Assembly: GCF_026343955.1 (NCBI RefSeq)
Contig: NZ_JAPKNI010000012.1
Span: 43,232-107,231 of the forward strand
Length of the DNA: 64,000 nt
Direction: 5' to 3'
Source of the DNA: Kaistia defluvii
Lineage (GTDB): Bacteria > Pseudomonadota > Alphaproteobacteria > Rhizobiales > Kaistiaceae
Part shown: positions 42,969-52,913 of the stretch, one piece after another
Layout of the letters: the number at the start of each line of letters is the position of its first letter
Position numbering within the stretch: position 1 is the first letter of the stretch
The notes under the pieces: generated by a model
Databases searched by the model: none
Told to the model about the DNA's origin: nothing
The model's input: the letters and a program-made list of their open reading frames with translations, nothing else
Made by a program: the position numbers and the translations under genes

Positions 42969-43187
42969 TCAGCGCTTGCTTCCGGTGCGCGCCAGATCGT
43001 TGCGACGAGGTTTGTCGGACCGCTTGCCGTTCTGGATATGCAGGCAGCAGAGATCCGCAATCAGATCGTCGTAGCGCGAAATCTCGGAGCGGTTCATCCG
43101 AGACAGCATCATCGCGCCTGCGGCAAAATTAGAGCCGAATTTCCACGTGCGCGCGCTCAGGGATGATTTCAGATTCGAGTCGGCCAT
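42969..43187 (-). CDS. 72-aa protein of unknown function with a CtrA-type site upstream
   Basis: A short soluble, basic protein (SSLSARTWKFGSNFAAGAMM, then NRSEISRYDDLIADLCCLHI and a lysine/arginine-rich end). ATG 43187 has a perfect GGAGG site 6-7 nt upstream, which makes translation believable. It has no recognised domain. About 118 nt upstream lies a TTAACCA-N4-TTAAC site like those bound by CtrA, which suggests cell-cycle or envelope control. It occupies the place next to moeA where many Hyphomicrobiales carry lexA. Confidence 0.6.
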   Translation of the reverse strand: MADSNLKSSLSARTWKFGSNFAAGAMMLSRMNRSEISRYDDLIADLCCLHIQNGKRSDKPRRNDLARTGSKR

Positions 43188-43304
43188 AGAATTCCTCCAC
43201 GGCTTGCTACGCTCTGACACAACGATTGCGGTGGAGCGCCGGTTCCCATGTCACACAGGGAATGGCGTCATCTTAGACCAGAATAGGCAGGCGTGGAATC
43301 AGTT

Positions 43305-43320
43305 GTTAATAATTGGTTAA
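43305..43320 (-). promoter_or_regulatory. CtrA-type binding site (TTAA-N7-TTAA)
   Basis: Minus strand reads ttaaccaattattaac: two TTAA half sites spaced by 7 nt, the first extended to TTAACCA and the second to TTAAC, as in the CtrA consensus. It lies in a short AT-rich spacer of a GC-rich genome, between moeA and the 72-aa gene that it probably controls. Binding is inferred. Confidence 0.6.
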
Positions 43321-43354
43321 TAAATTTGATCGTCGCGACGGACGCGGTGCGGAC

Positions 43355-44569
43355 CTAGGGCAGGCGCAGGATGCGGCAGCGATCGCCGATGTCTGCCGCT
43401 TCTGCGAAGGGCGGGCGCACGATCAGGCAGAGCGCCTGGGCGAAGGTGGAAAGCATCGAGCTGTCCTGGCGCGGCAGCGGCGTCGCAATGTGGCGGCCGT
43501 CCGGCAGATCGACGAGGCTGGCGCGGATGTAGTCCTGCCGCCTGTCGTTGGCGCGAACCGGCGCGCCCAACTCGGCGAGTTCGGTCTCGTCGGCGATCGC
43601 AAGCCCAAGCAGGCTTTGGATCAGCGGTTTCAGGAACAAGAGGCCGCACACGAGGCTGGAGACCGGATTGCCCGGCAGGCCGAGCACCCGCATCGGCCCC
43701 AGCCGGCCGAACATCAGCGGCTTGCCGGGCCGCATGGCGATCTTCCAGAAATCGAGGTCCATTCCCCGGTCCACCAGAACCTCGCGGACAAAGTCATGCT
43801 CGCCGACCGACGCGCCTCCGAGCGTGACGAGAATGTCGGCGCCGCTCGCGGAGGCGCGGTCGATCGCGGCGGCGAGTTGCACCCGGTCGTCAGGAATGAT
43901 GCCGAGATCGATCGCCGTGCCGCCGATGATTTCCACGAGCGCGGCAATGCCGAAGCTGTTGGAGGCGGTGATCTGGTTCGGGCCGAGTTCCGATCCTGGC
44001 GGCACCAGTTCGTCGCCGGTGGCGAGGATGGCGACGCGTGGACGGGTCCGTACCGGAACCTCACCATGGTTGAGCGCGGCGGCAAGCGAAAGCTGGCGCA
44101 TGCCAAGCCGCATCCCGGCCGTCAGCAGGACGTCGCCTTCGCGGAAATCCAGCCCCCTGGCGCGGATGTGCTGCTGCGGGCGGACGATCTCGGTCGCGCG
44201 GATGCGACCATCCGCTTCGACGACGGCATCCTCCTGCAGCAGGATGGCGTCCGCGCCATCGGGCACCGGCGCGCCGGTGAAGATGCGCACCGTCTGGTTG
44301 GGGCCCACTGTTCCGGCAAAGGCGTGGCCCGCGGGCGCGGCGCCGATCGGCGTCAGCCAGGCGGGGAGGGTGGCGACGTCGGCGGCGCGCACGGCGTAGC
44401 CATCCATCGCCGATACGTCAAAGGGCGGCTGGGTGCGCCGGGCGGCCAGTGGCCCGGCGAGAACACGGTTCAGCGCCATGCCAAGCGGCACGGTCTCGGC
44501 CGGTGTCGGCGTGACGTCCTGCGTGACGCGGGCGATCGCATCCTCGACGGGAAGAAGATCCCCCGCCAT
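43355..44569 (-). CDS. moeA: Molybdopterin molybdenumtransferase MoeA
   Basis: Inserts molybdate into adenylated molybdopterin. The 404 residues contain QPPFDVSAMDGYAVRAAD near residue 57, FTGAPVPDGADAILLQED near 107, GDELVPPGSELGPNQI near 180 and GLPGNPVSSLV near 310, all diagnostic. ATG 44569 overlaps the moaC stop by 1 nt. It supplies cofactor for molybdoenzymes such as the formate dehydrogenase encoded at 5.3-11.4 kb. It is the promoter-distal gene of the trpC-GNAT-moaC-moeA run. Confidence 0.95.
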   Translation of the reverse strand: MAGDLLPVEDAIARVTQDVTPTPAETVPLGMALNRVLAGPLAARRTQPPFDVSAMDGYAVRAADVATLPAWLTPIGAAPAGHAFAGTVGPNQTVRIFTGAPVPDGADAILLQEDAVVEADGRIRATEIVRPQQHIRARGLDFREGDVLLTAGMRLGMRQLSLAAALNHGEVPVRTRPRVAILATGDELVPPGSELGPNQITASNSFGIAALVEIIGGTAIDLGIIPDDRVQLAAAIDRASASGADILVTLGGASVGEHDFVREVLVDRGMDLDFWKIAMRPGKPLMFGRLGPMRVLGLPGNPVSSLVCGLLFLKPLIQSLLGLAIADETELAELGAPVRANDRRQDYIRASLVDLPDGRHIATPLPRQDSSMLSTFAQALCLIVRPPFAEAADIGDRCRILRLP

Positions 44570-45063
44570 CAGCCGGCCCTTCCATCTGCGGCGTGCCAAT
44601 TGCCCGAGCGGCCGCCGGTCTTCTCGATCAGGCGGATCTGGCCGATCGTCATGCCGCGATCGACCGCCTTGGCCATGTCGTAGATCGTGAGGCAGGCGAC
44701 GGAGACGGCTGTCAGCGCTTCCATCTCGACGCCGGTGCGCTCGGCGACCTTGGTGGTGGCGCGAATCCGCAGCCCGGGAAGCTGGTCGTCGAAGTCGATC
44801 TCGATCGTCACCTTGGAAAGCATGATCGGATGACAGAGCGGGATCAGTTCATGCGTCTTCTTCGCAGCCATGATGCCGGCGATGCGCGCCGTGGCGATCA
44901 CATCGCCCTTGGCCGCCGTGCCGGAGCGGATCAGTTCGAGGGTGGCAGCCTGCATGGTTACGACGCCTTCGGCGACGGCCGTCCGCTCGGTGATCGCCTT
45001 GGCGGAGACATCGACCATGTGCGCCGCGCCGGTCTCGTCCAGATGGGTGAGGCGAGGGGGCAT
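44569..45063 (-). CDS. moaC: Cyclic pyranopterin monophosphate synthase MoaC
   Basis: Second enzyme of molybdopterin synthesis, acting after MoaA. The 164 residues contain [50 protein letters not shown] and [20 protein letters not shown], with the catalytic Lys/Asp pair in the DMAKAVDR segment. ATG 45063 overlaps the acetyltransferase stop and its own stop overlaps moeA, so the three genes are coupled. Confidence 0.96.
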   Translation of the reverse strand: MPPRLTHLDETGAAHMVDVSAKAITERTAVAEGVVTMQAATLELIRSGTAAKGDVIATARIAGIMAAKKTHELIPLCHPIMLSKVTIEIDFDDQLPGLRIRATTKVAERTGVEMEALTAVSVACLTIYDMAKAVDRGMTIGQIRLIEKTGGRSGNWHAADGRAG

Positions 45064-45578
45064 CAACCAAGCTCCTTGCGCATGAACAGGCGATTTTCGA
45101 GGGGCAGGCCCGAGAGTTCCTCGCCAGCCTGCAACAGAAAGAAAGCCGGTGTCCAATCGTCGACCAGGACCTCGGCGAAGCCGCGCCGCTCGTAGAACGG
45201 CCGGTTCCACGGCACGTCGCGGAAGGTGGCGAGCGTCAGGCAGGGCAGGCCACGCCGCCTCGCCTCCTGCTCGGCCGCTGCCAGCAAAGCGCTGCCAACT
45301 CCCTGGCCGCCATAAGCGGAGGCGACGGAGAGTTCGTAGAGGTGAAGTGCCTGGTCGAGCTGCCCGGCCAGCAGGAAGCCGATCGGCGCATCATCGGCCT
45401 CGGCCGCGCAGAGCACGATGCCATGCGCGAAGACCGATCGCAGGAAGGATGCGCTCGTGGTGTCGCTGTCGGCCACGGCGTCGAGCCCGACGGTTCGAAA
45501 GCGCTGGGCCGCGTCGCGTTCTATGACGCGAAGCGACGGGCATTCGTCCGGATGGGCCGGACGGATCGAGAAAGACAT
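45063..45578 (-). CDS. GNAT family N-acetyltransferase
   Basis: A 171-residue acetyl-CoA-dependent acetyltransferase. The A/B motif region reads [24 protein letters not shown], with the acetyl-CoA pyrophosphate loop GGQGVGSAL, followed by [21 protein letters not shown], the usual C-terminal strand-helix. ATG 45578 opens the domain. It lies between trpC and moaC, where most relatives have no gene, and overlaps moaC by 1 nt. The acceptor molecule is unknown. Confidence 0.9.
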   Translation of the reverse strand: MSFSIRPAHPDECPSLRVIERDAAQRFRTVGLDAVADSDTTSASFLRSVFAHGIVLCAAEADDAPIGFLLAGQLDQALHLYELSVASAYGGQGVGSALLAAAEQEARRRGLPCLTLATFRDVPWNRPFYERRGFAEVLVDDWTPAFFLLQAGEELSGLPLENRLFMRKELG

Positions 45579-45617
45579 GCGCAGAACGATCCATTCATCC
45601 CGGTGGCAAACGAACTG

Positions 45618-45645
45618 GCCTCTCCTCAGGGAGAGACGGAGGCCG
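45618..45645. repeat. Degenerate palindromic repeat between trpC and GNAT gene
   Basis: ggcctctcctcagggagaga followed by cggaggcc: a shortened, mutated relative of the repeats at 2328 and 20217. It may weakly separate trpC from the following genes. Confidence 0.45.
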
Positions 45646-45651
45646 GCATGA

Positions 45652-46452
45652 TCAGGCCGATACGCGGCCAAGCAGACGCGCGGTCGCTGCCGCAACGTCG
45701 TCCTGGCGCATCAGGCTCTCGCCGACGAGATAGGTACCGATCCGCGCCCGGCGCATCCGCGCGACGTCGTCCGGCGTGAAGATCCCGCTCTCGCCGACCA
45801 GGATGCGGTCCTCCGGCACCAGCGGCGCCAGGCGCTCGGAGGTTTCGAGGGACACCTCGAAGGTGCGCAGATTGCGGTTGTTGATGCCGATCATCGGCGA
45901 CGCCAGCTTGAGCGCGCGCTCCAGTTCCGGCTCGTCATGCACCTCGATCAGCACATCCATGCCGAGGTCGATCGCGGTGTCTTCCAGCGACTTGGCGACG
46001 TCGTCGGAGACACCGGCCATGATGATCAGGATGCAGTCGGCGCCCCAGGCGCGCGCTTCATGGACCTGATAATCCTCGTAGAGAAAATCCTTGCGCAGCG
46101 CCGGCAGGTCGACCGCCTCGCGGGCGGCGACCAGATAGTCCGGCGAACCCTGGAAATAGGGGGTGTCGGTCAGGACCGATAGGCATGCCGCGCCGCCGGC
46201 CTTGTAGGCGTGCGCCAGCGACGGCGGGTCGAAGTCTGGACGGATCAGGCCCTTGGAGGGGCTTGCCTTCTTGATCTCGGCGATCAGCGCCGGCTCGTCG
46301 GCGGCGAGCTTGCGGCGGATGGCGTCGACGAAGCCGCGCGCCGGCGGTTGGTCCTTGGCGCGGGCGACGATCTCGGCCATTGGCACGGCCGCCCTGGCGG
46401 CGGCGATCTCCTCGCGCTTGGTCGCTTCGATCTTCTTCAGGATATCGGTCAT
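45652..46452 (-). CDS. trpC: Indole-3-glycerol phosphate synthase TrpC
   Basis: Fourth step of tryptophan synthesis. The 266-residue TIM barrel has [19 protein letters not shown] near residue 55, [51 protein letters not shown] and [15 protein letters not shown], all family motifs. ATG 46452 is 4 nt past the trpD stop, in the trpE-G-D-C order typical of the group. Confidence 0.97.
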   Translation of the reverse strand: MTDILKKIEATKREEIAAARAAVPMAEIVARAKDQPPARGFVDAIRRKLAADEPALIAEIKKASPSKGLIRPDFDPPSLAHAYKAGGAACLSVLTDTPYFQGSPDYLVAAREAVDLPALRKDFLYEDYQVHEARAWGADCILIIMAGVSDDVAKSLEDTAIDLGMDVLIEVHDEPELERALKLASPMIGINNRNLRTFEVSLETSERLAPLVPEDRILVGESGIFTPDDVARMRRARIGTYLVGESLMRQDDVAAATARLLGRVSA

Positions 46453-46456
46453 TGGC

Positions 46457-47470
46457 TCATCCGTTGGTGATCGCGACCAGGCGATCGAGGCGTTCGTGGG
46501 CGCGGCCCTCGTCGATCGAGGCAGCGGCAAGCACGACGCCCTCGGCGAGCGAGCTGGCGCGGCCGGCGACGATCAGCGCGGCGCCGGCGTTCATCAGTAC
46601 GGTGTCGCGATAGGCGCCGCGCTCGCCTTCGAGCAAAGCGCGCAGGGCGGCGGCGTTGTAATCGGCATCGCCGCCGCGGATCGCCTCGACCGGCGACAGG
46701 GCAAGACCGACAGAGCCCGGATCGACGGTGAAGGTCTCGACCTTGCCGTCGCGCAGCGATGCGACCTTGGTCTGGCCCGCCGTCGTGATTTCGTCGACGC
46801 CGCCGGCGCCATGCACGATCCAGGCGCTTTCCGATCCGAGCGCCGCCAGCACATGCGCGATCGGCTCGACCCATTCTTCCGAGAAGACGCCGACCAGCTG
46901 GCGCTTGACGCCGCCGGGATTGGAGAGCGGCCCGAGAAGGTTGAAGATCGTCCGGGTGCCGAGCTCGACGCGAGCCGGGCCGACATGCTTCATCGCCGAA
47001 TGATGCATCGGCGCGAACATGAAGCCGATGCCCGCCTCGCGGATCGCGCGGCCGATCGCCTCCGGCGAAATGTCGACATTGACGCCGAGCGCCGTCAACA
47101 CGTCGGCGGCGCCGGATTTCGACGAGACGGCGCGGTTGCCATGCTTGGCGACCGGCACCCCCGCGCCCGCCACGACAAATGCCGAGGCGGTCGAGATATT
47201 GTAGGTGTGCGCGCCGTCGCCGCCGGTGCCGACAATGTCGATGGCATCGGCGGGCGCTTCGACCGGCACCATCTTCGATCGCATGGTCGAGACCGCGCCG
47301 GCGATCTCGTCCACGGTCTCGCCGCGCACGCGCAGCGCCATCAGGAAGCCGCCGATCTGGGCCGGCGTGGCCGAGCCCGACATGATCACGTCGAACGCCG
47401 CTTCCGCTTCGGCGCGATCCAGCGATTTGCCGGCGGAGACCTTGGCGATATGGGATTTCAGGTCACTCAT
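46457..47470 (-). CDS. trpD: Anthranilate phosphoribosyltransferase TrpD
   Basis: Adds phosphoribosyl to anthranilate. The 337 residues show [22 protein letters not shown] near residue 80 (PRPP loop), [19 protein letters not shown] and [12 protein letters not shown], followed by the [20 protein letters not shown] segment. ATG 47470 starts 13 nt after the trpG stop. Confidence 0.97.
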   Translation of the reverse strand: MSDLKSHIAKVSAGKSLDRAEAEAAFDVIMSGSATPAQIGGFLMALRVRGETVDEIAGAVSTMRSKMVPVEAPADAIDIVGTGGDGAHTYNISTASAFVVAGAGVPVAKHGNRAVSSKSGAADVLTALGVNVDISPEAIGRAIREAGIGFMFAPMHHSAMKHVGPARVELGTRTIFNLLGPLSNPGGVKRQLVGVFSEEWVEPIAHVLAALGSESAWIVHGAGGVDEITTAGQTKVASLRDGKVETFTVDPGSVGLALSPVEAIRGGDADYNAAALRALLEGERGAYRDTVLMNAGAALIVAGRASSLAEGVVLAAASIDEGRAHERLDRLVAITNG

Positions 47471-47483
47471 GCTGGGATCCGCC

Positions 47484-48095
47484 TCACGCGACCGACCGGG
47501 GAATACGGTTCTTCGCGTTCCATTCGGCGGCCATATCGAGGAAGTTCTTCAGCATCAGATGCCCATGTTCCGAGGCGATGCTCTCGGGATGGAACTGCAC
47601 GCCGTGCATCGGCAGGGTCTTGTGCATGGCGCCCATGACGACGCCGTCTTCCGATTCCGCCGTGATCTCAAGCACCGCCGGCATGGTTTCGCGCTTCACC
47701 GTCAGCGAGTGATAGCGCGTCGCCTTGAACGGGCCGTTGATGCCGCGGAACACGCTCTGGCCGGTATGGGTGATGGTCGAGATCTTGCCGTGCATCTGGC
47801 TCGGTGCGCGGATGACGTCGCCGCCCATCGCCTGGCCGATGGCCTGGTGGCCGAGGCAGACGCCGAAGATCGGGATGGTATCGCCGACGCGCTCGATCAG
47901 ATCCAGGCAGATGCCCGCCTCGTTCGGCGTGCAGGGGCCGGGCGAGAGCACGATCCCCTCGGGATCGAGGGCGATCACTTCCTCGACCGTGATCTTGTCG
48001 TTGCGCTTGATGATCAGCTTGGCGCCAAGCTCCCCCAGATAATGGACGAGGTTGTAGGTGAAGCTGTCGTAATTATCGATGACGAGAAAGGCCAT
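47484..48095 (-). CDS. trpG: Anthranilate synthase glutaminase component TrpG
   Basis: Class I glutamine amidotransferase supplying ammonia to TrpE. The 203 residues have the opening [27 protein letters not shown], the catalytic Cys80 in [11 protein letters not shown] and the C-terminal His/Glu in [14 protein letters not shown] 48095 follows a good GGAGGGA site. It is encoded separately from trpE rather than as a trpE(G) fusion seen in some rhizobia. Confidence 0.97.
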   Translation of the reverse strand: MAFLVIDNYDSFTYNLVHYLGELGAKLIIKRNDKITVEEVIALDPEGIVLSPGPCTPNEAGICLDLIERVGDTIPIFGVCLGHQAIGQAMGGDVIRAPSQMHGKISTITHTGQSVFRGINGPFKATRYHSLTVKRETMPAVLEITAESEDGVVMGAMHKTLPMHGVQFHPESIASEHGHLMLKNFLDMAAEWNAKNRIPRSVA

Positions 48096-48118
48096 GATGC
48101 TGTTTCCCTCCGCTTCGA

Positions 48119-49633
48119 CTACTGCCCGCGTCCAGCCTGAGAAGCGAACTTTACCGCTTCCTCGGCTGCACGGAAGAGCGCGCTCGCCTTGGCGATGCAC
48201 TCTTGATGTTCGCTCTCGGGAACCGAGTCGGCGACGATGCCGGCACCGGCCTGCGCATACATCTTGCCATCCTTGACGATCGACGTCCGCAGCACGATGC
48301 AGGTATCCATCGCGCCATCGGCCGAAAAATAGCCGACGCAGCCGGCGTAGATGCCGCGCTTTTCGCCCTCGAGCTCGTCGATGATCTGCATCGCCCGCAC
48401 TTTTGGCGCACCGGAGACCGTGCCTGCCGGGAAGCCCGCGGCGAGCGCATCCAGCATGTCGTATTCCCGGGACAGCCGGCCAATCACATTCGAGACGATG
48501 TGCATCACCTGGCTGTAGTATTCGAGGAAGAACTTGTCGGTGACCTTCACCGATCCGATCTCGGCGACGCGGCCGACATCGTTGCGGCCGAGGTCGAGCA
48601 GCATCAGGTGCTCGGCCAGTTCCTTGGGATCGGCGAGCAGTTCGGCCGCAAGCGCCTTGTCCGCTTCCGGCGTCGCGCCGCGCCGGCGCGTGCCGGCGAT
48701 CGGACGGATGGTCACCTCGCCATCGCGGACGCGGACCAGGATCTCCGGGCTGGAGCCCGCGACCGCGAAGCCGCCGAAATCGAGGAAATACAGGAAGGGC
48801 GACGGGTTGGTCCGGCGCAGCGCCCGGTAGAGCGCGAAGGGCGGCAGGCTGAACGGCGCCTCGAAGCGCTGCGACAGCACGACCTGGAAGATGTCCCCGG
48901 CGGCGATGTATTCCTTCGCCTTGGCGACCATCTCCAGATAGCGCTCATGCGAGGTGTTTGAGACCACGGGCACGTCGAGGTCGATGTCGGCATAGGAAGC
49001 GCTTCGATGGAGCGGGCCTTCCAGCGTGTCGACAGCGGCGGTCAGCCGCTCGACGGCCCGCGCATGCGCCTGTGCCGCGGTCACCCCGGCCTCGGGCCGG
49101 ACCGGCGTGACGAGGGTGATCTCGTCCTTGATGGAATCGAAGATCACCATGACGGTCGGCCGCATCATGATGGCGTCGGGCACGCCGAGCGCATCCGGAT
49201 TGGGCGCTCCCAGCTCTTCCATCTGGCGCACCATGTCGTAGCCGAGATAGCCGAAGATGCCGGCCGACATGGGCGGCAGCGTCTTGGGCAGGTCGATGTG
49301 CGACTGCGCGATCAGGTTGCGAAGCGCATCGAGCGAACGGCCTTCCATAGGCACATACGCCTCCGGATCGGCTGCTGGCGTCGTGTTGATCTCCGCTCGG
49401 TCGCCGATGGCGCGGAAGAGCAGATCGGGCTCGATGCCGATCATCGAGTAGCGGCCGCGAACGGCGCCGCCCTCGACCGATTCAAGCAGGAAGGTGTTGG
49501 CCCTGCCGGCCGAGAGCTTCAGCATGGCGGAGACGGGCGTCTCCAAATCGGCAACCATTCGGGTCCAGACGACCTGCGCATGCCCTTGTTCGTAGGCAGG
49601 CGAAATCGTCTCCAGCGACGGCTCGATCAACAT
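48119..49633 (-). CDS. trpE: Anthranilate synthase component I TrpE
   Basis: Chorismate-using subunit, 504 residues. It has the feedback-site-type LLESVEGG region near residue 50, LFDF/FLYFLDFGGFAVAGSSPEILVRV, RPIAGTRRRGATPEAD, LMLLDLGRNDVGRV, and the C-terminal FPAGTVSGAPKVRAMQIIDELE. ATG 49633 is the family start. The 291 nt upstream carry a 17-bp palindrome (49656-49672) but no run of Trp codons, so I see no leader-peptide attenuator. Confidence 0.97.
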   Translation of the reverse strand: MLIEPSLETISPAYEQGHAQVVWTRMVADLETPVSAMLKLSAGRANTFLLESVEGGAVRGRYSMIGIEPDLLFRAIGDRAEINTTPAADPEAYVPMEGRSLDALRNLIAQSHIDLPKTLPPMSAGIFGYLGYDMVRQMEELGAPNPDALGVPDAIMMRPTVMVIFDSIKDEITLVTPVRPEAGVTAAQAHARAVERLTAAVDTLEGPLHRSASYADIDLDVPVVSNTSHERYLEMVAKAKEYIAAGDIFQVVLSQRFEAPFSLPPFALYRALRRTNPSPFLYFLDFGGFAVAGSSPEILVRVRDGEVTIRPIAGTRRRGATPEADKALAAELLADPKELAEHLMLLDLGRNDVGRVAEIGSVKVTDKFFLEYYSQVMHIVSNVIGRLSREYDMLDALAAGFPAGTVSGAPKVRAMQIIDELEGEKRGIYAGCVGYFSADGAMDTCIVLRTSIVKDGKMYAQAGAGIVADSVPESEHQECIAKASALFRAAEEAVKFASQAGRGQ

Positions 49634-49924
49634 GGTTTCAGTCCATCAGTTCGGGAAGGCTCCTGGAGCCTTGATTGGGTACGCGACGCGGTCGCGGCAA
49701 TGGCATACTTCGTCCCGGCGCAAGCCGGTGGCGATCAACGCCATCGCCAGGTTTGCGTGCGCCGCCACCCTGCCGTCGACGCCTCATTTCCCGTGGACGG
49801 CCAGACGCCGGCCCCGGAAAGGGCCTGCGTTCCGTCGAAGGCGAAGCCGGCGGCGTGCGCGGGGCACGTCCGGCGGGCTCGCATATCGGGCAAAGGGCGT
49901 GGCGACATTGTTTCCAACCGAACC

Positions 49925-51814
49925 TCAGATGGCGCTGATGATCTGCTGCAGGACGGTCTGGTTGACCGTCACGCCGAGCTGGCGCTGCAACTCGGCGACG
50001 TATTGCTGCAGGAGGTCGTTCTGCATGGCGTCGGCAAGCTGCTGTGTTACAGCGCTGCTGTCGCCAACGCCGGGAGTGTAGGGCGTCTCGATGACATCCG
50101 CTACCTGCAGCACGATCTGCTCGCTGTCCTCGGCGCCCGGAGCGACCTCGACGGAGCCCTTCGGTCCCGCGAAGGCAGCCTTGAGGGCCTCGGTGGAGAA
50201 GGCGCCGGTCGGCCGCGAGCTGCGGGTCTGCTTGTCGAGGGTCTGGACCGTGACGCCCAGCGAGGTCGCGACATCGTCCAGCGTCTCGCCCTTGCCGAGA
50301 CGATCCTTCGCGTCCTTGGCCTTGGCGATCAGCTTGTCGGTTGTGGCCTGCTTCTTCCAGGCCGCGATGACCTTGTCCTTGACCTCGTCCAGCTTGCGGT
50401 CATGCGCCTCGTTGATGTCGGCTATGGTGAACCAGACATAGCCGCCGTCCTCGGTCGGGATCGCCGCGTTGTCGATGCCGACATCGCTGGCGAACGCGTC
50501 CTTGAGCAGTTGCTCCTGGGCCGGGATGCCGGCAACGGCGTTGCCGGCGGCGTCCTTGCCGGTCTGGTCAACGACGATCTTCTGAACCGTCAGCTTGTTG
50601 TTGGTGGCGATCTCGTCGAGCGAACCGCCACCGGCTCGCGCATCCTCGATCGAATCGCGCAATACGTTGATGTCGGCCTTGGCGGAGGCGAGCGAGAGCT
50701 CCTTCTTGATCTCGGCCTTGACCGCGTCGAACGGCTTGACCGTTTCGGGCGTGATGTCCGTGACGTGAACGACGACCGGGCCGAAGCTTCCCTTGATGAC
50801 ATCGCTGGAGCCGTTCGCGGGCAGCGAGAAGGCGGCCTCGGCGACCTTCGGGTCGATCAGCTTGTCCTTGGTGACGACGCCCAGATCGCTGTCGCCAAGC
50901 TTCTTGCCGATACCTTCCAGCATCGATTCGAACGATTCGCCCGCCTTCAGCTGGTCGGCCGCGGTCTGTGCGCTGCTTTCGTCGGTGAACACCGCCTGGA
51001 ACACATGGCGGGTCTCCGGGGTGGTGAAGCGGGCCTTCTCGGCGTCGTAGGCCTTCTGCGCATCCGCGTCGCTCACATCGTCCGGACGGGCGACTTCGTC
51101 GGGACCGAGCTTGATGAAGGCGATCGTCCGGGTTTCCGGCGCGCGCCAGTCCGCCTTGTTGTCATTGTAATAGGCCGTCAGTTCGTCTGCATTGGGCGCC
51201 GCGATCTCGCCGACCGACGAGGCGGGCAGGGCGATGTAGCGGATATCGCGCTGCTCGGTCTGGTACTCGTGCAGGGCCTTGGCCAGGGCCTGCGGGGCCG
51301 TGGCGCCGCCCGAGATCGATTCGGCGATCTGCTGGCGCTTCTCCTGGGCGCGGCGCTCGAGGACATAGGCGTCCTCGGTCATGCCGTTGTTGCGCAGGAG
51401 AGAAACGAAATAGTTGCGATCAAACGTGCCACCGGCGCCCCGGAAAGCAGGATCCTCCGCGATCTCGCGGATCAGCATCTCGCGCGAAACGCCGATGTCC
51501 AGGTTCTTGGCCTGGTCGTCGAGGGCGGCTTCGGTGACGAGGCGGCCGAGCACCTGGTTCGGGATGCCGAGCATCTTGGCCTGGTCCGGCGTGATCTGCT
51601 GACCGACGCGCTGGCTCATCGCCTGCAGTTCGCGGCGATAGGCGCGATCGAAATTGACCGAGGAGATGTCCGTGCCGCCGACGCGGGCGACGGAGTGATT
51701 GCTGACGCCGGTGAAGACATCAGCGATGCCCCATACCGCAAAGCTCAGCACGAGCAGGCCGAGTAAGATCTGTGCCACCCAGCCGGCGGCGTATTTGCGC
51801 ATCGTATTGAGCAT
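49925..51814 (-). CDS. ppiD: Periplasmic folding chaperone / peptidyl-prolyl isomerase (PpiD/SurA-N type)
   Basis: A 629-residue membrane-anchored chaperone. A single N-terminal helix (about residues 13-34, VAQILLGLLVLSFAVWGIADV) follows a short basic cytoplasmic start; a SurA-N domain comes next, then a parvulin-like PPIC region near residues 265-360 (EKARFTTPETRHVFQAVFTDESSAQ...), and a second large periplasmic part. It helps fold exported proteins. ATG 51814 is the family start. It is divergent from tpiA, with about 224 nt between. Confidence 0.93.
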   Translation of the reverse strand: MLNTMRKYAAGWVAQILLGLLVLSFAVWGIADVFTGVSNHSVARVGGTDISSVNFDRAYRRELQAMSQRVGQQITPDQAKMLGIPNQVLGRLVTEAALDDQAKNLDIGVSREMLIREIAEDPAFRGAGGTFDRNYFVSLLRNNGMTEDAYVLERRAQEKRQQIAESISGGATAPQALAKALHEYQTEQRDIRYIALPASSVGEIAAPNADELTAYYNDNKADWRAPETRTIAFIKLGPDEVARPDDVSDADAQKAYDAEKARFTTPETRHVFQAVFTDESSAQTAADQLKAGESFESMLEGIGKKLGDSDLGVVTKDKLIDPKVAEAAFSLPANGSSDVIKGSFGPVVVHVTDITPETVKPFDAVKAEIKKELSLASAKADINVLRDSIEDARAGGGSLDEIATNNKLTVQKIVVDQTGKDAAGNAVAGIPAQEQLLKDAFASDVGIDNAAIPTEDGGYVWFTIADINEAHDRKLDEVKDKVIAAWKKQATTDKLIAKAKDAKDRLGKGETLDDVATSLGVTVQTLDKQTRSSRPTGAFSTEALKAAFAGPKGSVEVAPGAEDSEQIVLQVADVIETPYTPGVGDSSAVTQQLADAMQNDLLQQYVAELQRQLGVTVNQTVLQQIISAI

Positions 51815-51970
51815 CGACGTCCTCTAACGCGCGGGGGCTTTGCCGGCCCCGCTTCGGGCGCGCGATCATAGAAAGGACCCCTCTCCGGGGCAAGGTGAAC
51901 CGCCATTCTATATGACATCCCGGCAAATCGCTTCGCCGCTGGCGCTCTTCGACGCTTCGCAGGCGGCTCT

Positions 51971-51999
51971 TGACTTGTCGCGCCCGGCCCGGTGCATAG
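51971..51999 (+). promoter_or_regulatory. Possible promoter of tpiA
   Basis: TTGACT (51971-51976), 17-nt spacer, TGCATA (51994-51999), 39 nt before the tpiA start. The -35 is good and the -10 moderate. Confidence 0.4.
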
Positions 52000-52038
52000 G
52001 ATGCAACCACCAATCAACATCGTATATCAGGAAGCGCC

Positions 52039-52794
52039 ATGCCCAGCCCGAAGCCGATGATCGCCGGCAATTGGAAGATGAACGGCCTCCGGGCCGCCGG
52101 TGCCGAGCTGGATCAGATCATGGCAGGCTATGACGCCGATCTGCAGGGCAAGGTCGACCTGGCGATCTGCCCGCCGGCGACCCTGCTGATCGCCTTCGCG
52201 TCCGCGACCGCCGCCAGCCCGCTGGCCATCGGCGCGCAGGATTGCCACCCCAAGGCCAGCGGCGCGCATACCGGCGACATTTCGGCTGAAATGATCGCCG
52301 ATACCGGCGCCACCCATGTCATCGTCGGCCATTCCGAGCGGCGCACCGATCATGCCGAGACCGATGCCACCGTCCGCGCCAAGGCCGAGGCGGCATGGCG
52401 GGCCGGACTTGTCGCGATCCTGTGCATTGGCGAAACCGAGGCCGAGCGGCGTGGCGGCACGACCCTTGCCGTGGTCGACACCCAGTTGGCCGGCTCCGTG
52501 CCGGATGGTTCGACAGCCGCGAATCTGGTCATCGCCTATGAGCCCGTCTGGGCGATCGGCACGGGTCTCACGCCGTCCAGCGCCGATATTGCCGAGGTCC
52601 ACGCTCATATCCGCCAGCGGCTGGTGGCGCGCTTCGGCGCGGAAGGGGCGGGGATGCGCATTCTCTATGGCGGCTCGGTAAAGCCTGCCAATGCCGGCGA
52701 AATACTTGCCATCGCCGATGTCGACGGTGCGCTTGTCGGCGGCGCGAGCCTCAAGGCCGTCGACTTTCTCGGCATCGCCGCGGCCTATGCCTGA
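52039..52794 (+). CDS. tpiA: Triosephosphate isomerase
   Basis: Interconverts dihydroxyacetone phosphate and glyceraldehyde 3-phosphate. The 251 residues contain AGNWKMNG (Lys13), VIVGHSERR with His98, [11 protein letters not shown] with catalytic Glu168, and a C-terminal [15 protein letters not shown] phosphate loop. ATG 52039 is the family start. It leads the usual tpiA-secG-pyrG-kdsA order. Confidence 0.97.
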   Translation: MPSPKPMIAGNWKMNGLRAAGAELDQIMAGYDADLQGKVDLAICPPATLLIAFASATAASPLAIGAQDCHPKASGAHTGDISAEMIADTGATHVIVGHSERRTDHAETDATVRAKAEAAWRAGLVAILCIGETEAERRGGTTLAVVDTQLAGSVPDGSTAANLVIAYEPVWAIGTGLTPSSADIAEVHAHIRQRLVARFGAEGAGMRILYGGSVKPANAGEILAIADVDGALVGGASLKAVDFLGIAAAYA

Positions 52795-52913
52795 CCGAGG
52801 GTTTGGCTTGTCTCCGGCTTTCCGCTCTCCATATGAGGGGCGCGGCACTGGAAACCGCCAAACCGATCGTGTACAAGGCGCCAGCTTTTTTTGAATTCTG
52901 ATCAGAGACATCG

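Noticed and set aside
49634..49924. A tryptophan leader-peptide attenuator upstream of trpE
   Set aside because: No run of TGG codons on the minus strand and no clear terminator/antiterminator pair; only a short 17-bp palindrome at 49656-49672.
49007..51766. A 919-codon plus-strand open frame across trpE and ppiD
   Set aside because: It crosses two well-supported minus-strand genes and their spacer; an artefact of third-position GC.
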